Below, in pieces: positions 1-10,209 of a DNA stretch of 61,566 bases. The DNA is from an uncultured Alphaproteobacteria bacterium (GTDB lineage Bacteria; Pseudomonadota; Alphaproteobacteria; HIMB59; GCA-002718135). Numbering within the stretch: position 1 is the first letter of the stretch; every line of letters begins with the position of its first letter. The DNA is taken from assembly GCA_902514875.1 (NCBI GenBank), contig CABXSY010000006.1, positions 1 through 61,566 on the forward strand, in the 5' to 3' direction. Both the position numbers and the translations under genes were made by a program. Under the pieces are notes generated by a model. It was given only the letters and a program-made list of their open reading frames with translations. It ran no database searches and was not told the DNA's origin.

Positions 1-1
1 T

Positions 2-595
2 TGTTCAAAAATTGAAGATATTATTAATGATATTCCTTCAAATTATTACTCTCATCTTAATGAATTATTAATTACTGCTGGTGGATCAACCCATTTTGAT
101 ATTGTAGGCGAAAGATTTTCAAAAATTAAACTCAGTGTTCCTATTAAAGTACTATTAAGAAGTGGATGTTATATTACACATGATCACGGACCTTATTTAG
201 ATGCACTTGAAACTGCTAAAAGTGACTCCAGTAGACAATGGGATCAATCTCTTCAACCAGCTCTTGAAATTTGGTCGTATGTACAATCAATACCTGAGAA
301 TAATCTTGCCTTTCTAACTATGGGAAAACGAGATGCTCCTTATGATTCAGGTTTACCAAAACCTATAAAAAGATTTAGACCTGGTGAAGGTTTCGTAGAT
401 ATTGGTGAAGCTGAAATATTTAGCACAAATGATCAACATGCCTTTGTTAAACTTGCTGATAATCATCAATGGCAGGTAGGAGATATGATTTGTTCTGGTA
501 TTTCACATCCATGTACAGCATTTGATAAATGGAAGTTTATTCCAGTTGTTGATGATGACTATAATGTTCTAGATGGAATATTAACTTATTTTTAA
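2..595 (+). CDS. D-threonine aldolase / D-serine dehydratase-like PLP protein, C-terminal part (truncated by window start)
   Basis: Frame 2 is open from base 2 to the stop at 595, extending the listed ORF 320..595 upstream; motifs TAGGSTHFDIVGE, SGCYITHDHGPY and GISHPCTAFDKW are typical of this family. Confidence 0.8.
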   Translation, partial: CSKIEDIINDIPSNYYSHLNELLITAGGSTHFDIVGERFSKIKLSVPIKVLLRSGCYITHDHGPYLDALETAKSDSSRQWDQSLQPALEIWSYVQSIPENNLAFLTMGKRDAPYDSGLPKPIKRFRPGEGFVDIGEAEIFSTNDQHAFVKLADNHQWQVGDMICSGISHPCTAFDKWKFIPVVDDDYNVLDGILTYF

Positions 596-985
596 TTATC
601 CTTCTTGTCTAGTATTTGGTGCATAAGCAACACAATCAAGCTCAAATTTTAAGAAAGTAGGCAACACTTTTACAATTGTACTTCTTGTTGGTAGTGGATC
701 ATTAAAATATTCAGGATATATTTTATTATATTCTTTTAAATCTTTTTGATCAGCAACATATCCTTTCACATTAATAACATGATCTAAGGTCAGACCTGCT
801 TCTTTTAAAATCACTTCTAAATTTTCAATTGAACGTCTCATTTCTTCTTCAAATGTTCCTTCAATTACTGAACCATTTTCTCGATCAACAGATGCTTGCC
901 CTGAAACATATACAAAATCTCCTGCTTTGATTGCTGGGCTAAAAGGTAAAACTGATTTTGCACCAGTGGTTATTATTTTAATCAT
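596..985 (-). CDS. RidA/YjgF family protein
   Basis: 129 aa; AIKAGDFVYVSGQASVD, N-terminal KSVLPFSPA, C-terminal FELDCVAYAP. Confidence 0.88.
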   Translation of the reverse strand: MIKIITTGAKSVLPFSPAIKAGDFVYVSGQASVDRENGSVIEGTFEEEMRRSIENLEVILKEAGLTLDHVINVKGYVADQKDLKEYNKIYPEYFNDPLPTRSTIVKVLPTFLKFELDCVAYAPNTRQEG

Positions 986-1008
986 ATTCTCTCCTTTTTT
1001 AAATTTTT

Positions 1009-1774
1009 TTATAAAAGTGACTCATCCCAATTTAATTGATTAGCTAAAATTCCACCATCGACGTATAACATTTGTCCTGTAATATATTTTGCTTCTTCAG
1101 ATGCTAAAAATACAGCTGCTCCACCAATATCTGATGGCTCCCCAATTCTTCCAAGTGGAATTTGTGAACTGATTACTTTTTTATTATTTCCTTTATTTAA
1201 ACCTGCGCTAGTAAGTGGTGTTTCAAGTATTCCTGGACCAATACCATTAACACGTATGTTCTTTGATGCTAAACTTACAGCCATTGATTTAATCATCATT
1301 AGCACAGCTCCTTTGGAAGTATCATACATTACGCTGTTTTTTTTCAGCTGCTAAGGAGTTAGAGGAACCAATACAAATAATACTAATATTATTTTGATCA
1401 TTTGAAATTTGTTTTACAAATTCTTGAGATGTAAACATATAACCTCTAACATTCAGATTAAATGTTTTATCAAATTTTTCTTCATTAATATTTTCAAAAT
1501 CAGTATCTTGAAAGGTACCAGCATTATTTATAAGAGTATCTATTTTTCCAAGCTTAACTTTTGCTTCTTCAATTAGTCTTTTATTTCCATCAATTGTTGA
1601 TAGATCTGATTGTACAAAATAACACTCAGTCAATTTTTTGAGCTTATCTAAAGCTCTATTATCTTTTTCATGAGAATTAATGACAATTTTTGCTCCTTTT
1701 TTAGCAAATGCCTCTGCAATTCCAAATCCTATACCATGCGTAGATCCAGTTATACATATACATTGATCTTTCAT
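1009..1774 (-). pseudogene. SDR-family oxidoreductase split by a frameshift at an A8 tract (coding strand)
   Basis: ORF 1322..1774 has GxxxGIG (TGSTHGIG) and NNAG; ORF 1009..1329 has YDTSK and the C-terminal YVDGG. Deleting one A in the tract at 1337-1344 joins them as ...LAAEKNSVMYDTSKGA.... Confidence 0.85.
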
Positions 1775-1844
1775 GTTATTTTCCCTAGTTCTTGTTTTTT
1801 CACTATAGTTGTTTTAGGTTTTACCTTAATATTAAATTAAATAT

Positions 1845-3023
1845 ATGCAACACAAACAAAGATTTACAAATGTTACTTTGATAACTCCATATGAAGAAGA
1901 AGATAAAGATCTTCTAATTGATGGCGATAAAATTGTTGATATTTTAAATCCAAATGAAAATATTTCTGATGACTGGAAAATAATTGATGGTCAGAATAAC
2001 TTTATCTTTCCAGGAATGATTGATGTTCTGCAACATGGTTTTTTAAATTATTTGTATGGTCATGCAGAAGAAAATTGTACTGTTGATAATTCTAAAATAC
2101 TGCCATCAGTAGGAGTTACAGGTTTTTTACCTTCAACACCATGCCTACCACCTGAAAAAACTAAAACTTTATTAAATGCATTATCAAATGACATTGACAA
2201 AGCTAAAGAGGGCTCACGTGTTTTAGGAATTCATTCAGAAGGACCTTGTTTTGCATTACCTGGGGCTCATGATCCTAAAAATCTTCGAAATCCTTCTGTA
2301 CCTTTAGCCGAAGAATTATTAGATGTGTGCCAGGGTAAATTAAAAGCTCTTACTTTAGCTCCAGAAATGAACGGCTCAGAAGAATTTATAAAGAGGCTCA
2401 AAAAAGAAAATATTTCAATTCATTTAGGTCACAGTGGAGCCAATCCAATTGATGTTCCTAAATTTGCAGATTGGGGAGTTGATGCTGTAACACATATGTA
2501 TGATGCACTTCCAACTTATCCACCAGATGATACAGGTGTTCATGTATTATCTCTAACTGATGCTTTAATTGCTGAAACACGAATTGCTCTTGGAGTTATA
2601 TGTGACGGTATCCATGTTCATCCTCAACTAGTTGAGCTACTATCTCACTTACCAACTGATAGAGTATTCTTAGAAACAGACTCTGTTAAGGGAGCTGGTT
2701 CTTCAGTTCCTGTTAAGTTTGAATTTTTTCCTGGAAGATGGTGTACAGTAGAAAAAGGGAAAGCTTCTACTTATAATGGTTTATTAGCTGGATCATCATT
2801 AACTTCTATTGAAGCATTGCAAAATTATTTCAAGTTTTCAAAAAAAACTTTATCCCAAGTTGCTATTGCTGCAAGCTTAGTACCAGCAAGAGTTATAGGG
2901 TTAGATAATATTATGGGAAGTATTGAAAAAAATAAATTAGCTGATTTTATTCTTTTACGAAAAGATAACTTGGAGATTAGTGAAACCTATATTGCAGGAA
3001 AATCTGTATATAAAAGTGAATAA
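1845..3023 (+). CDS. nagA: N-acetylglucosamine-6-phosphate deacetylase
   Basis: 392 aa amidohydrolase; FPGMIDVLQHG, GIHSEGPCF, HLGHSGANPID, THMYDALP, DSVKGAG. Confidence 0.85.
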   Translation: MQHKQRFTNVTLITPYEEEDKDLLIDGDKIVDILNPNENISDDWKIIDGQNNFIFPGMIDVLQHGFLNYLYGHAEENCTVDNSKILPSVGVTGFLPSTPCLPPEKTKTLLNALSNDIDKAKEGSRVLGIHSEGPCFALPGAHDPKNLRNPSVPLAEELLDVCQGKLKALTLAPEMNGSEEFIKRLKKENISIHLGHSGANPIDVPKFADWGVDAVTHMYDALPTYPPDDTGVHVLSLTDALIAETRIALGVICDGIHVHPQLVELLSHLPTDRVFLETDSVKGAGSSVPVKFEFFPGRWCTVEKGKASTYNGLLAGSSLTSIEALQNYFKFSKKTLSQVAIAASLVPARVIGLDNIMGSIEKNKLADFILLRKDNLEISETYIAGKSVYKSE

Positions 3024-3481
3024 AAATAATTTAGACCAAAAACTTCGTTACAATGATGGTGGCAATGTTCACATGGATTTTCATGGTGCTACAAATACCA
3101 CAATTGAGTTTATCATTGATAAATATGGTATCGATACCATGAATGATATTTTCAAAAAAGTTGGTAATAATGTTTATAAGAACATCAAAGATCATATTAA
3201 AAAAAGGGAATATCAAAATGCTAGCTAAACATTGGCAGCATTTTTTTGATCGGGAAAATGCTGATTATAATATTTCTATTAATGATGAAGAAATTATTTT
3301 AACGGTTAATCGTTGTACAGCATATGAACATGTAAGAAAGTTGGTTGGAAATGTTTCACCTAACTTTTGTGATCAAACTATTAAAACAAATGAAGCACTA
3401 GCTGAAGACACTCCATACGAAATTAAAACTGAAATTTTAGGAGAAGCAGCATGCAGACAAACTATAAGGAAAAGAGCATGA
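3016..3481 (+). pseudogene. Small conserved protein of unknown function, split by a frameshift at an A7 tract
   Basis: ORF 2980..3228 (likely GTG start at 3016, overlapping the nagA end) and ORF 3143..3481 join as ...KNIKDHIKKGNIKMLAKHWQHFFDREN... if one A is removed from 3199-3205. The 3' end overlaps the next ATG as ATGA. Confidence 0.65.
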
Positions 3482-3978
3482 TACCTAGTGATCATTTTAC
3501 TCGTTTCTATAATGAAGTTTTTAAGTTTCTCGAAGATCAAGGAGAAGAGCATCTAGAGGCTTACTGGTTAGAAATCAGTAAAAACCAAGAAAAACATACT
3601 TTAGAATTATTCAAAGCAAAAGGTTTGAAGGGGATGTATGAATAATGGGATCATATTAGAATTGAAGAAAACTGTGATATGGATTTAAAATTAGATGACG
3701 AAAAATTAGAATTAAGAATGAATGTTTGTCCAAGTCTTAGTAAGGTTTTGGATAATGATGCAGAGCCCATGAAAAGATATTGTGATCATTGTGCTGGTTG
3801 GATTGGGCCACTTATTGATAAAGTAGATCATCATTTAGTTTACGATGTAATTGATCGTAACAAACCTCAATGTGTAGTGAAAATTTTTAAAGATAAAGAA
3901 AAAGCAATTAAAGAAGAAAAAAATGCCAAACTTTTAATGGGATGGCCTAGGAAAAAAAAAAAAAATTTTATTAAATGA
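3478..3978 (+). pseudogene. Conserved Cys-containing protein of unknown function with one in-frame TAA stop
   Basis: ORFs 3451..3645 and 3679..3978 are in the same frame, separated only by TAA at 3643-3645. Start ATG 3478 overlaps the upstream stop (ATGA) and the end overlaps the next start (ATGA), so the operon reads as one gene here. Confidence 0.6.
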
Positions 3979-5093
3979 AAATAGATTCTTCAGGCATCTT
4001 ATGTTCTGCAAAAATTGATTCAAATAAAGCATGCTATACTTTTTCATCATTTGTTTCTCTTATTAATGGATCTATTCTTGCCACTGCAAGAGGTGGAAAT
4101 AATAAAGATTCTGAATTAGAGGGAATAGAGTTTTTTCGATCAGATAATGAAGGTGAGAAATGGTCAGAACCTTGGGAGCCTTTTAAAAATGTTAAAATAG
4201 ATAATCTTAAAGGCAGTCTAAAACTTTGTTATTTAACTGAAATTTCTAATTCTCATATTATTGCATCATTTTTGTGGATTGATCGAACTTCTATTCCAGG
4301 AAAAGAATTATTTAATGCTGATACTGAAGGCTGTCTTCCAATGAAAATTCTAATTGCAGATTCTTATGATAATGGGAATACGTGGTCAAAACTTAGAAAA
4401 GTTCAGCTACCTAAAGACATTGGTCCACCAAGTCTTACCAATCCTATTATGAAATTACCAAATGGAAAATTAATTATGAGTATTGAAAATAATAAAGATT
4501 ATTATGATGAATCAAAATGGTATCAAAAAAATATTTTCATATGTTCTTCTGATAATGGAAAAACATGGTCTAAACCTTATTTAGCAGCAGGTGATGAAAC
4601 TGGAAGAATTTTTAATTGGGATTTAAGATGTGGTGTAAATATAAATGGAACTATTACTTCTTTTGCATGGACATATGACTCGGCAAAAAAAACTTTCCTT
4701 AATATTCATCAAAGAATAAGTAATGATGAAGGTAAAACATGGTCTCAGCCAAAAGATTTAAATATTTCCGATCAACCTTCTCATCCTGCATTATTAAAGG
4801 ATGGTAAGGTAGTGTTAGCATGGGTTGATAGATTTACAAATCAAAGCATAAAAGTAAGAGTATCAGATAATCTCAATGCCCATTTTGATGAAATTTCTGA
4901 GGTAACAATTTTTAATCAAAGAAAAATTAAGCAAAATAGTAAAGAGCTAGGAGGGTTATTAGCTGACATGAATATATGGAGTTTTGGATTGCCCTATGCT
5001 GATGTTTTACAGAGTGGGAAAGTTTTAGTTTTTTATTATGCAGGTAATGATAAAAAAATGGATCTACATTGGATACGTTTAAAATTTGAATAA
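3975..5093 (+). CDS. Sialidase-like (BNR/Asp-box) protein, no signal peptide
   Basis: Asp boxes SDNEGEKWS, DSYDNGNTWS, SSDNGKTWS, SNDEGKTWS; N-terminus MKIDSSGILCSAKID is not a signal peptide. Confidence 0.82.
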   Translation: MKIDSSGILCSAKIDSNKACYTFSSFVSLINGSILATARGGNNKDSELEGIEFFRSDNEGEKWSEPWEPFKNVKIDNLKGSLKLCYLTEISNSHIIASFLWIDRTSIPGKELFNADTEGCLPMKILIADSYDNGNTWSKLRKVQLPKDIGPPSLTNPIMKLPNGKLIMSIENNKDYYDESKWYQKNIFICSSDNGKTWSKPYLAAGDETGRIFNWDLRCGVNINGTITSFAWTYDSAKKTFLNIHQRISNDEGKTWSQPKDLNISDQPSHPALLKDGKVVLAWVDRFTNQSIKVRVSDNLNAHFDEISEVTIFNQRKIKQNSKELGGLLADMNIWSFGLPYADVLQSGKVLVFYYAGNDKKMDLHWIRLKFE

Positions 5094-5097
5094 TATT

Positions 5098-6423
5098 TTA
5101 TGGTAATTGCTTTCTATAAAAAATTAATTGTCTCAAAAAAGTCCTAACTCCCATAGCTCCTTCTTCTCTTATAAGAATAAAAGCATTCATAGATATTGTT
5201 ATAACAAATGCACAAATAACAAATAAAACTTCATAGCTTCCAAGTAATTTGTCAAAAATAATAATCTCATTATTATCTAACCAAACAACTAGATAACCAG
5301 CTAGCACTGTTGTTACTCCTGCTGTTATTCCATCTAAGCTATAAGCAAGTGACATGAATGATTCTTTGTTATTACTTGGTACATAGTTTAGCATGAAAAT
5401 ATAACCTATTGATGCACTGCCCCACATTAAAAATCCAAATAGAAAGAAAATTATTCCAATTACATAACTCAAGTAAGGAGTATCAGAATTTATAAATGGT
5501 AGTGTAAGTAATAATAAAATTTGTAAACTTTGGAATAATACTCTTATACCCCGACAGCCATAACTATCTGTAACTCTTCCAACTACTAAACCACTACACG
5601 TCCCTCCAATTAAAATTAACGTTGATGAAAAAATTAATTCTCCACTTGGAATATTCATTCTAATTTTAAAATAGAGAGTTAAGAAAATAGCTAGTATTGT
5701 AATGACTAAGTATTGTGTTCCTGATGAAACTAAAAATAAGTTAAAATTTTTATCTTTAGTTGCTTTAAGCAAATTTTTTAAATAACCCTGATCATCATCT
5801 CTTCCTTTAATCTTTTCTCCTCCTTTTAATTTTAAAAGGAGTAAAGCTGAAATTAATCCAAGAATTATTGCTATGAAAAAAACTGGGTAAAATCTCTCTA
5901 AACCCTCTCTAGTATCCAGCCATATTTTTATTCCATATGATGCAACTAAAGCAAAGGGTGTACACACAATGCCATTAATACCAATAACTCTGCCTCTTAC
6001 ATCTCTAGGTATAAATTCTTGCATCCAAGGAACAAATGCAGCTTCAGATAATGATCGTAAAATTGAAAACATGAGCATTGCAAAAAATAATAAGTAGAAA
6101 ACAAGTGTTAAATTTTCTTGATAAAATGGGGCAATCAAAAAAATCAGAAGAAAGATATACCTACTAAATAAAGTCCAAATAGATAAAATTTTACTACCAA
6201 AATAAAGAGTTAAAGGGATACTAATTAAAGCTAAAACTTGGCAAAAAGCCATGAGACTACCTAAAATACCAATTCTATCTGGATCTAATCCTAATTCTAC
6301 AGAATATAATGTTAAAGGTGCTGCAACTGTTCCTATAACAGCACACATTTGTAGTGCAGTTGAAAAATGATAATAATTAATTACTTTCATCTTTTCTTTT
6401 TCATTAGATATTAGATTGAACAT
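5098..6423 (-). CDS. MFS transporter
   Basis: 441 aa, about 12 hydrophobic segments; RDVRGRVIGINGI and GRVTDSYGCRG-type loops. Confidence 0.8.
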   Translation of the reverse strand: MFNLISNEKEKMKVINYYHFSTALQMCAVIGTVAAPLTLYSVELGLDPDRIGILGSLMAFCQVLALISIPLTLYFGSKILSIWTLFSRYIFLLIFLIAPFYQENLTLVFYLLFFAMLMFSILRSLSEAAFVPWMQEFIPRDVRGRVIGINGIVCTPFALVASYGIKIWLDTREGLERFYPVFFIAIILGLISALLLLKLKGGEKIKGRDDDQGYLKNLLKATKDKNFNLFLVSSGTQYLVITILAIFLTLYFKIRMNIPSGELIFSSTLILIGGTCSGLVVGRVTDSYGCRGIRVLFQSLQILLLLTLPFINSDTPYLSYVIGIIFFLFGFLMWGSASIGYIFMLNYVPSNNKESFMSLAYSLDGITAGVTTVLAGYLVVWLDNNEIIIFDKLLGSYEVLFVICAFVITISMNAFILIREEGAMGVRTFLRQLIFYRKQLP

Positions 6424-6431
6424 ACTGATGA

Positions 6432-7511
6432 CTATATATTTACGATATATGTTTTAACAATATGTTGGTTATCATGAATGCACCAAAAACAAATTAGTAA
6501 TTCATTATTATTTAAAAGAAGTATTGATGGTTGACCAAACTTAAGTGAGCCAAACTGTTTACTTATGTTAGTATCATCACTTGATAAACCATCTTTAGAA
6601 AACAAATTGATTTCGTCTAAAATTGAAAACTTATTATCTCTTACATCAACTTTTCTTAGAATTAATCCGGTTGGGTTTTCTCTGTGACAATGAATGGTAA
6701 AAATTATATCATCTTTATAAAACATTACATTAGACGCTTGTCCTCTAATTTTAGTATCAATTACAGTATTAAATGTTTTTCCAGCATCATCGGAAATTAC
6801 AACATGGTTGCTAAGATTTTTTTTATTTTTATTGTCATAAGCCCAAAAAATAACAATAATTTTGCTTTTCGTTTCACATAATCGACATTCCCAAGTTGAA
6901 ACATGTCCTTCCTTGGATTTATAAAATTCAGATAGTTTACTCCAATTCTCACCTTCATCATCACTATAAATTATCCATCCTGAATGATCTGACTCTTTTA
7001 AATGGAAAGGTGGCGCTGCTCCTAATATTCTACCTGATCTTAATTGAATACACGGACCTGATATTTCAAGTGGTGTTTCATTGACGTTAAAATTTTTTGG
7101 CATAGACCAACTTTCACCATTATCATTAGAAATACTTATTTTATTATTGAGTGGCAGTATTTCAAATGTATTAGGATTAACAATTGGTGTTAAACTATCT
7201 GGTCTTACAAAAGCATAACCTATTGCGAGCAATTTATTATTTTGTAATAATAGGGGTTTAAGAGATTCTGATTCTTCCTTATTTTTATATATATGATTAT
7301 GTAAAGGTTTTGGTTTAGACCAACTTCTTCCATCATCAAAACTTTTTGAGACAAATGTTCTTTGATCAGCAGAATCAAAAGCTTGCCCAATAGTAAATAA
7401 TGCAATTAAGGAATTATCCTGTAATTTTACTATACCCGGAAAAATACCTTGTTTACTAACGAGTAAAGGATCAGGGTTTTCGTATAGAATTATTTCATCA
7501 ATTATTTTCAT
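6432..7511 (-). CDS. Sialidase-like (BNR/Asp-box) protein, no signal peptide
   Basis: Asp boxes SKSFDDGRSWS, SNDNGESWS, YSDDEGENWS, SDDAGKTF. Confidence 0.82.
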   Translation of the reverse strand: MKIIDEIILYENPDPLLVSKQGIFPGIVKLQDNSLIALFTIGQAFDSADQRTFVSKSFDDGRSWSKPKPLHNHIYKNKEESESLKPLLLQNNKLLAIGYAFVRPDSLTPIVNPNTFEILPLNNKISISNDNGESWSMPKNFNVNETPLEISGPCIQLRSGRILGAAPPFHLKESDHSGWIIYSDDEGENWSKLSEFYKSKEGHVSTWECRLCETKSKIIVIFWAYDNKNKKNLSNHVVISDDAGKTFNTVIDTKIRGQASNVMFYKDDIIFTIHCHRENPTGLILRKVDVRDNKFSILDEINLFSKDGLSSDDTNISKQFGSLKFGQPSILLLNNNELLICFWCIHDNQHIVKTYIVNI

Positions 7512-7541
7512 TTATTTTATACTAATTAAAATTTAATTTCT

Positions 7542-8354
7542 TCACCACTCACTTTCAAATTCATGATGAAATTGAAATCCCTTAACAGGGGTTGCTTCAC
7601 CTCTCGGCATAGGAGCAATAGGATTTAAATAGTGATTTGTTTCACCTCTAGCTATTTGAACAGAAAAAAAAGGCCACTCTGATAAATCTGCTTTAACATT
7701 TGAAGGAGAATATCTTAAAGTAATTCCACATCTAGGATTATTTGAATTGTTTGCATCAGAACCATGTAAAAGAGCATCTGAATGAAGAGAAATTTCACCA
7801 GCTTTTAAATTCATATATACTATTTTTTCTTTATCAATTTGATCATTAGATACTTCTTGGTTTAAATCATAATTTTTATCTTCATTAACTTTATGTAAAA
7901 ATTTTTTTGTTTTATGACTTTCTGATACTATTTTCATTGCTGAATTAGATTTATCTGTATCATATACAGCTAACCAAACTGTAACAGAGTTTGATGGATT
8001 TAAAGGCCAATATTGAGAATCTTGATGCCAAGGAACAACACCTTTACTCTTAGCTGCTTTGTAAAAAAATTGTCCACCCCAAAGGAAAAAATTTTGCCCT
8101 AAAAGATCCTCCACATAATCAAGAATAGCCGGCGTATGTGCTAAATCATAAAATTTTTTACTCGCTTTATGCCACATATTAGTTTTATTTATGTTAACAT
8201 CTCCGGGCAGTCTATTACTTAAATCTAAAAAAAGTTTTTGAAGATCTTTAACACCATCTTGAGAAAATACAGGCAGACCTTTTATATAACCCTTATCTTC
8301 ATACTGTGATATTTCATTATCATTTAATCTTCTAACTAATTTACTAATTTCCAT
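7542..8354 (-). CDS. Phytanoyl-CoA dioxygenase (PhyH) family protein
   Basis: PWHQDSQYWPL (HxD), GEISLHSDALLHGS, RCGITLRY. Confidence 0.85.
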   Translation of the reverse strand: MEISKLVRRLNDNEISQYEDKGYIKGLPVFSQDGVKDLQKLFLDLSNRLPGDVNINKTNMWHKASKKFYDLAHTPAILDYVEDLLGQNFFLWGGQFFYKAAKSKGVVPWHQDSQYWPLNPSNSVTVWLAVYDTDKSNSAMKIVSESHKTKKFLHKVNEDKNYDLNQEVSNDQIDKEKIVYMNLKAGEISLHSDALLHGSDANNSNNPRCGITLRYSPSNVKADLSEWPFFSVQIARGETNHYLNPIAPMPRGEATPVKGFQFHHEFESEW

Positions 8355-9200
8355 TTAGATTTTTTTCATTAATTTTTTAAATTTTTCTAGTTCTTTTTTT
8401 TCGGCATAAACAACATTACTTTTTGATGGAAATTTCTTATTTACTACATCCTTCTGATATTCCTTAAAAGCATCTATCCTATCCTTTTGTAACTTTTCGT
8501 ATGTCTTATTAAAATCTTTATATTTTTTTGCATGTCTAGGTATTGTAGTTGAATTGAAGTGATATCCCAAAATATCTTCACCAAACAAAAATTGAATATC
8601 TGCATATCTGCCTGATCCTATTGAAATAGTCAAAGCTTTGGTGTCTTTTGTTATTTCTTTTAAAACATCCTCCGGTACACATTCGACCTCTATAGCCCAA
8701 GCACCAATTTTTTCTAATTCTTTTATATCATGATAAACTTTAATAGCCTCAGCTGAACTTTTCCCAACTGGTTTCACACCCCCTGTCCACGTTGATTTCA
8801 TTGGAACAAAACCTACGTGCCCTTGAAAAGGGATATTAAAATCACTTAAATATTTAATAAAATTTATATTCCAAGAATTGGTGTGTATAGAGTCTACACC
8901 AATTTCTATTAATTCAAATACCTTCTTCATCATACTTTCTTTGGAAGCATGCTCAGTATATTTTATTCCACACGTTAAAAATGTATTGGGTGCAGCTTCG
9001 CGTATTTCTTTTAAATGATCTACCCCACAAATAATCATATCTATACCAGCAGCTTCAGCAGCTGCAGCTTCTTCAGGAGATACAACATTTATCTGTGTTA
9101 ATTTTTTCTTACCTTTTAAATTTATTAAATCTTTAACAGTATAGTTTCTATAACCAGCTTGATGAGCAAGAGAGTAAACTTTTTTATATTTGTTTTTCAT
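8355..9200 (-). CDS. PanB-like (ketopantoate hydroxymethyltransferase family) protein, copy 2
   Basis: KLTQINVVSPEEAAAAEAAGIDM, GHVGFVPMKSTWTGG, VECVPEDV, ISIGSG, HAKKYKDF. Confidence 0.72.
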   Translation of the reverse strand: MKNKYKKVYSLAHQAGYRNYTVKDLINLKGKKKLTQINVVSPEEAAAAEAAGIDMIICGVDHLKEIREAAPNTFLTCGIKYTEHASKESMMKKVFELIEIGVDSIHTNSWNINFIKYLSDFNIPFQGHVGFVPMKSTWTGGVKPVGKSSAEAIKVYHDIKELEKIGAWAIEVECVPEDVLKEITKDTKALTISIGSGRYADIQFLFGEDILGYHFNSTTIPRHAKKYKDFNKTYEKLQKDRIDAFKEYQKDVVNKKFPSKSNVVYAEKKELEKFKKLMKKI

Positions 9201-9202
9201 AA

Positions 9203-10045
9203 TTAATGTTGTTGTAGAAACTTTCTAAATTTATTTAATTCTTTTTTTTCAATTGAAATTGTATGCTTTTTTGCTGGAAATTTATTTTTTTGAACTTCTG
9301 TTCTATACTTTTTGAAAGCATTAATTCTATCTTTTTGAATATCACTTAATGTTCTATCAAAATTTTTATATTTTTTTGCATGTCTTGGAAAACTTATTTT
9401 ACTCTGCCCTAATATATCTTCTGCAAATAAAAATTGAGCATCCGCAGCTATTCCAGAGCCAATTGAAATAGTAACAAGTGATGTGTGCTTTGTAATAACT
9501 TCTAAAATATTTTCTGGAACGAGTTCTACTTCTATGCCCCATGCACCAGTTTTCTCAATATCCTTTATATCTCTAAATAATTCTGCAGCTTCATTTGCTG
9601 TCTTTCCAAAAGATCTAATGCCACCTATCCATGTTGTTCTTCTCGGAATAAAACCAACATGACTTTGAAACGGAATTCTAAATTTACTTAAATGTGCCAT
9701 CCATTCAAGATTCCAATTTTGACACATTAGTGAATCAGCACCGGCCTCAATTATCTCGAATGCTTTTTTTGTTGCTTCTTTTTTTGACGGGTTCTCAATA
9801 AAAGGTACACCAACAGTCATAAAAGTTTTTGAAGCAGCTTTTCTAATATTTGGAAAATCTTTTCCTGGTCCAGTTAATAATAAATCAATACCAGCTTCTT
9901 CAGCAGCTGCAGCTTCTTCTACTGTAGTAACTCTTACTTGTGTTAGTTTTTGCTTACCTTTTAAATTAATAACATCTCTAACTGTATAATTTCTTAAACC
10001 TAAATCATTATTAATTGAAAATACCCTTTTATATTTTTTTTTCAT
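9203..10045 (-). CDS. PanB-like (ketopantoate hydroxymethyltransferase family) protein, copy 1
   Basis: Paralogue of the neighbouring ORF: RNYTVRDVINLKGKQKLTQ, SHVGFIPRRTTWIGG, VELVPENI, ISIGSG. Confidence 0.72.
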   Translation of the reverse strand: MKKKYKRVFSINNDLGLRNYTVRDVINLKGKQKLTQVRVTTVEEAAAAEEAGIDLLLTGPGKDFPNIRKAASKTFMTVGVPFIENPSKKEATKKAFEIIEAGADSLMCQNWNLEWMAHLSKFRIPFQSHVGFIPRRTTWIGGIRSFGKTANEAAELFRDIKDIEKTGAWGIEVELVPENILEVITKHTSLVTISIGSGIAADAQFLFAEDILGQSKISFPRHAKKYKNFDRTLSDIQKDRINAFKKYRTEVQKNKFPAKKHTISIEKKELNKFRKFLQQH

Positions 10046-10209
10046 TTTTGTTACAGCGTTACATTAAATCATTAAATTAATAAAAATCTATATATTTATT
10101 TTTCCACTGATTTAAAAAAATCTATGTTTTCTCCTAATATTTGTCATATAAAAATAATAGAATTTTCAATAAAAATGTGGTTCATTAGTTCTATTAATAA
10201 GGAGGAATT

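Noticed and set aside
3031-3216. Minus-strand ORF of 61 aa
   Set aside because: Low-complexity Ile/Phe/Asn translation antisense to the better supported nagA-downstream gene.
3952-3965. A14 tract at the 3' end of gene 3478..3978 as a further frameshift
   Set aside because: It lies in the last codons; the frame reaches a stop that overlaps the next start (ATGA), so there is no evidence of disruption.
6684-7084. Plus-strand ORFs 6684..6881 and 6896..7084
   Set aside because: Antisense to a well-supported Asp-box protein; no family motifs.
7220-7405. Minus-strand ORF 7220..7405
   Set aside because: Alternate frame of the sialidase-like gene; Leu/Ile-rich, no motifs.
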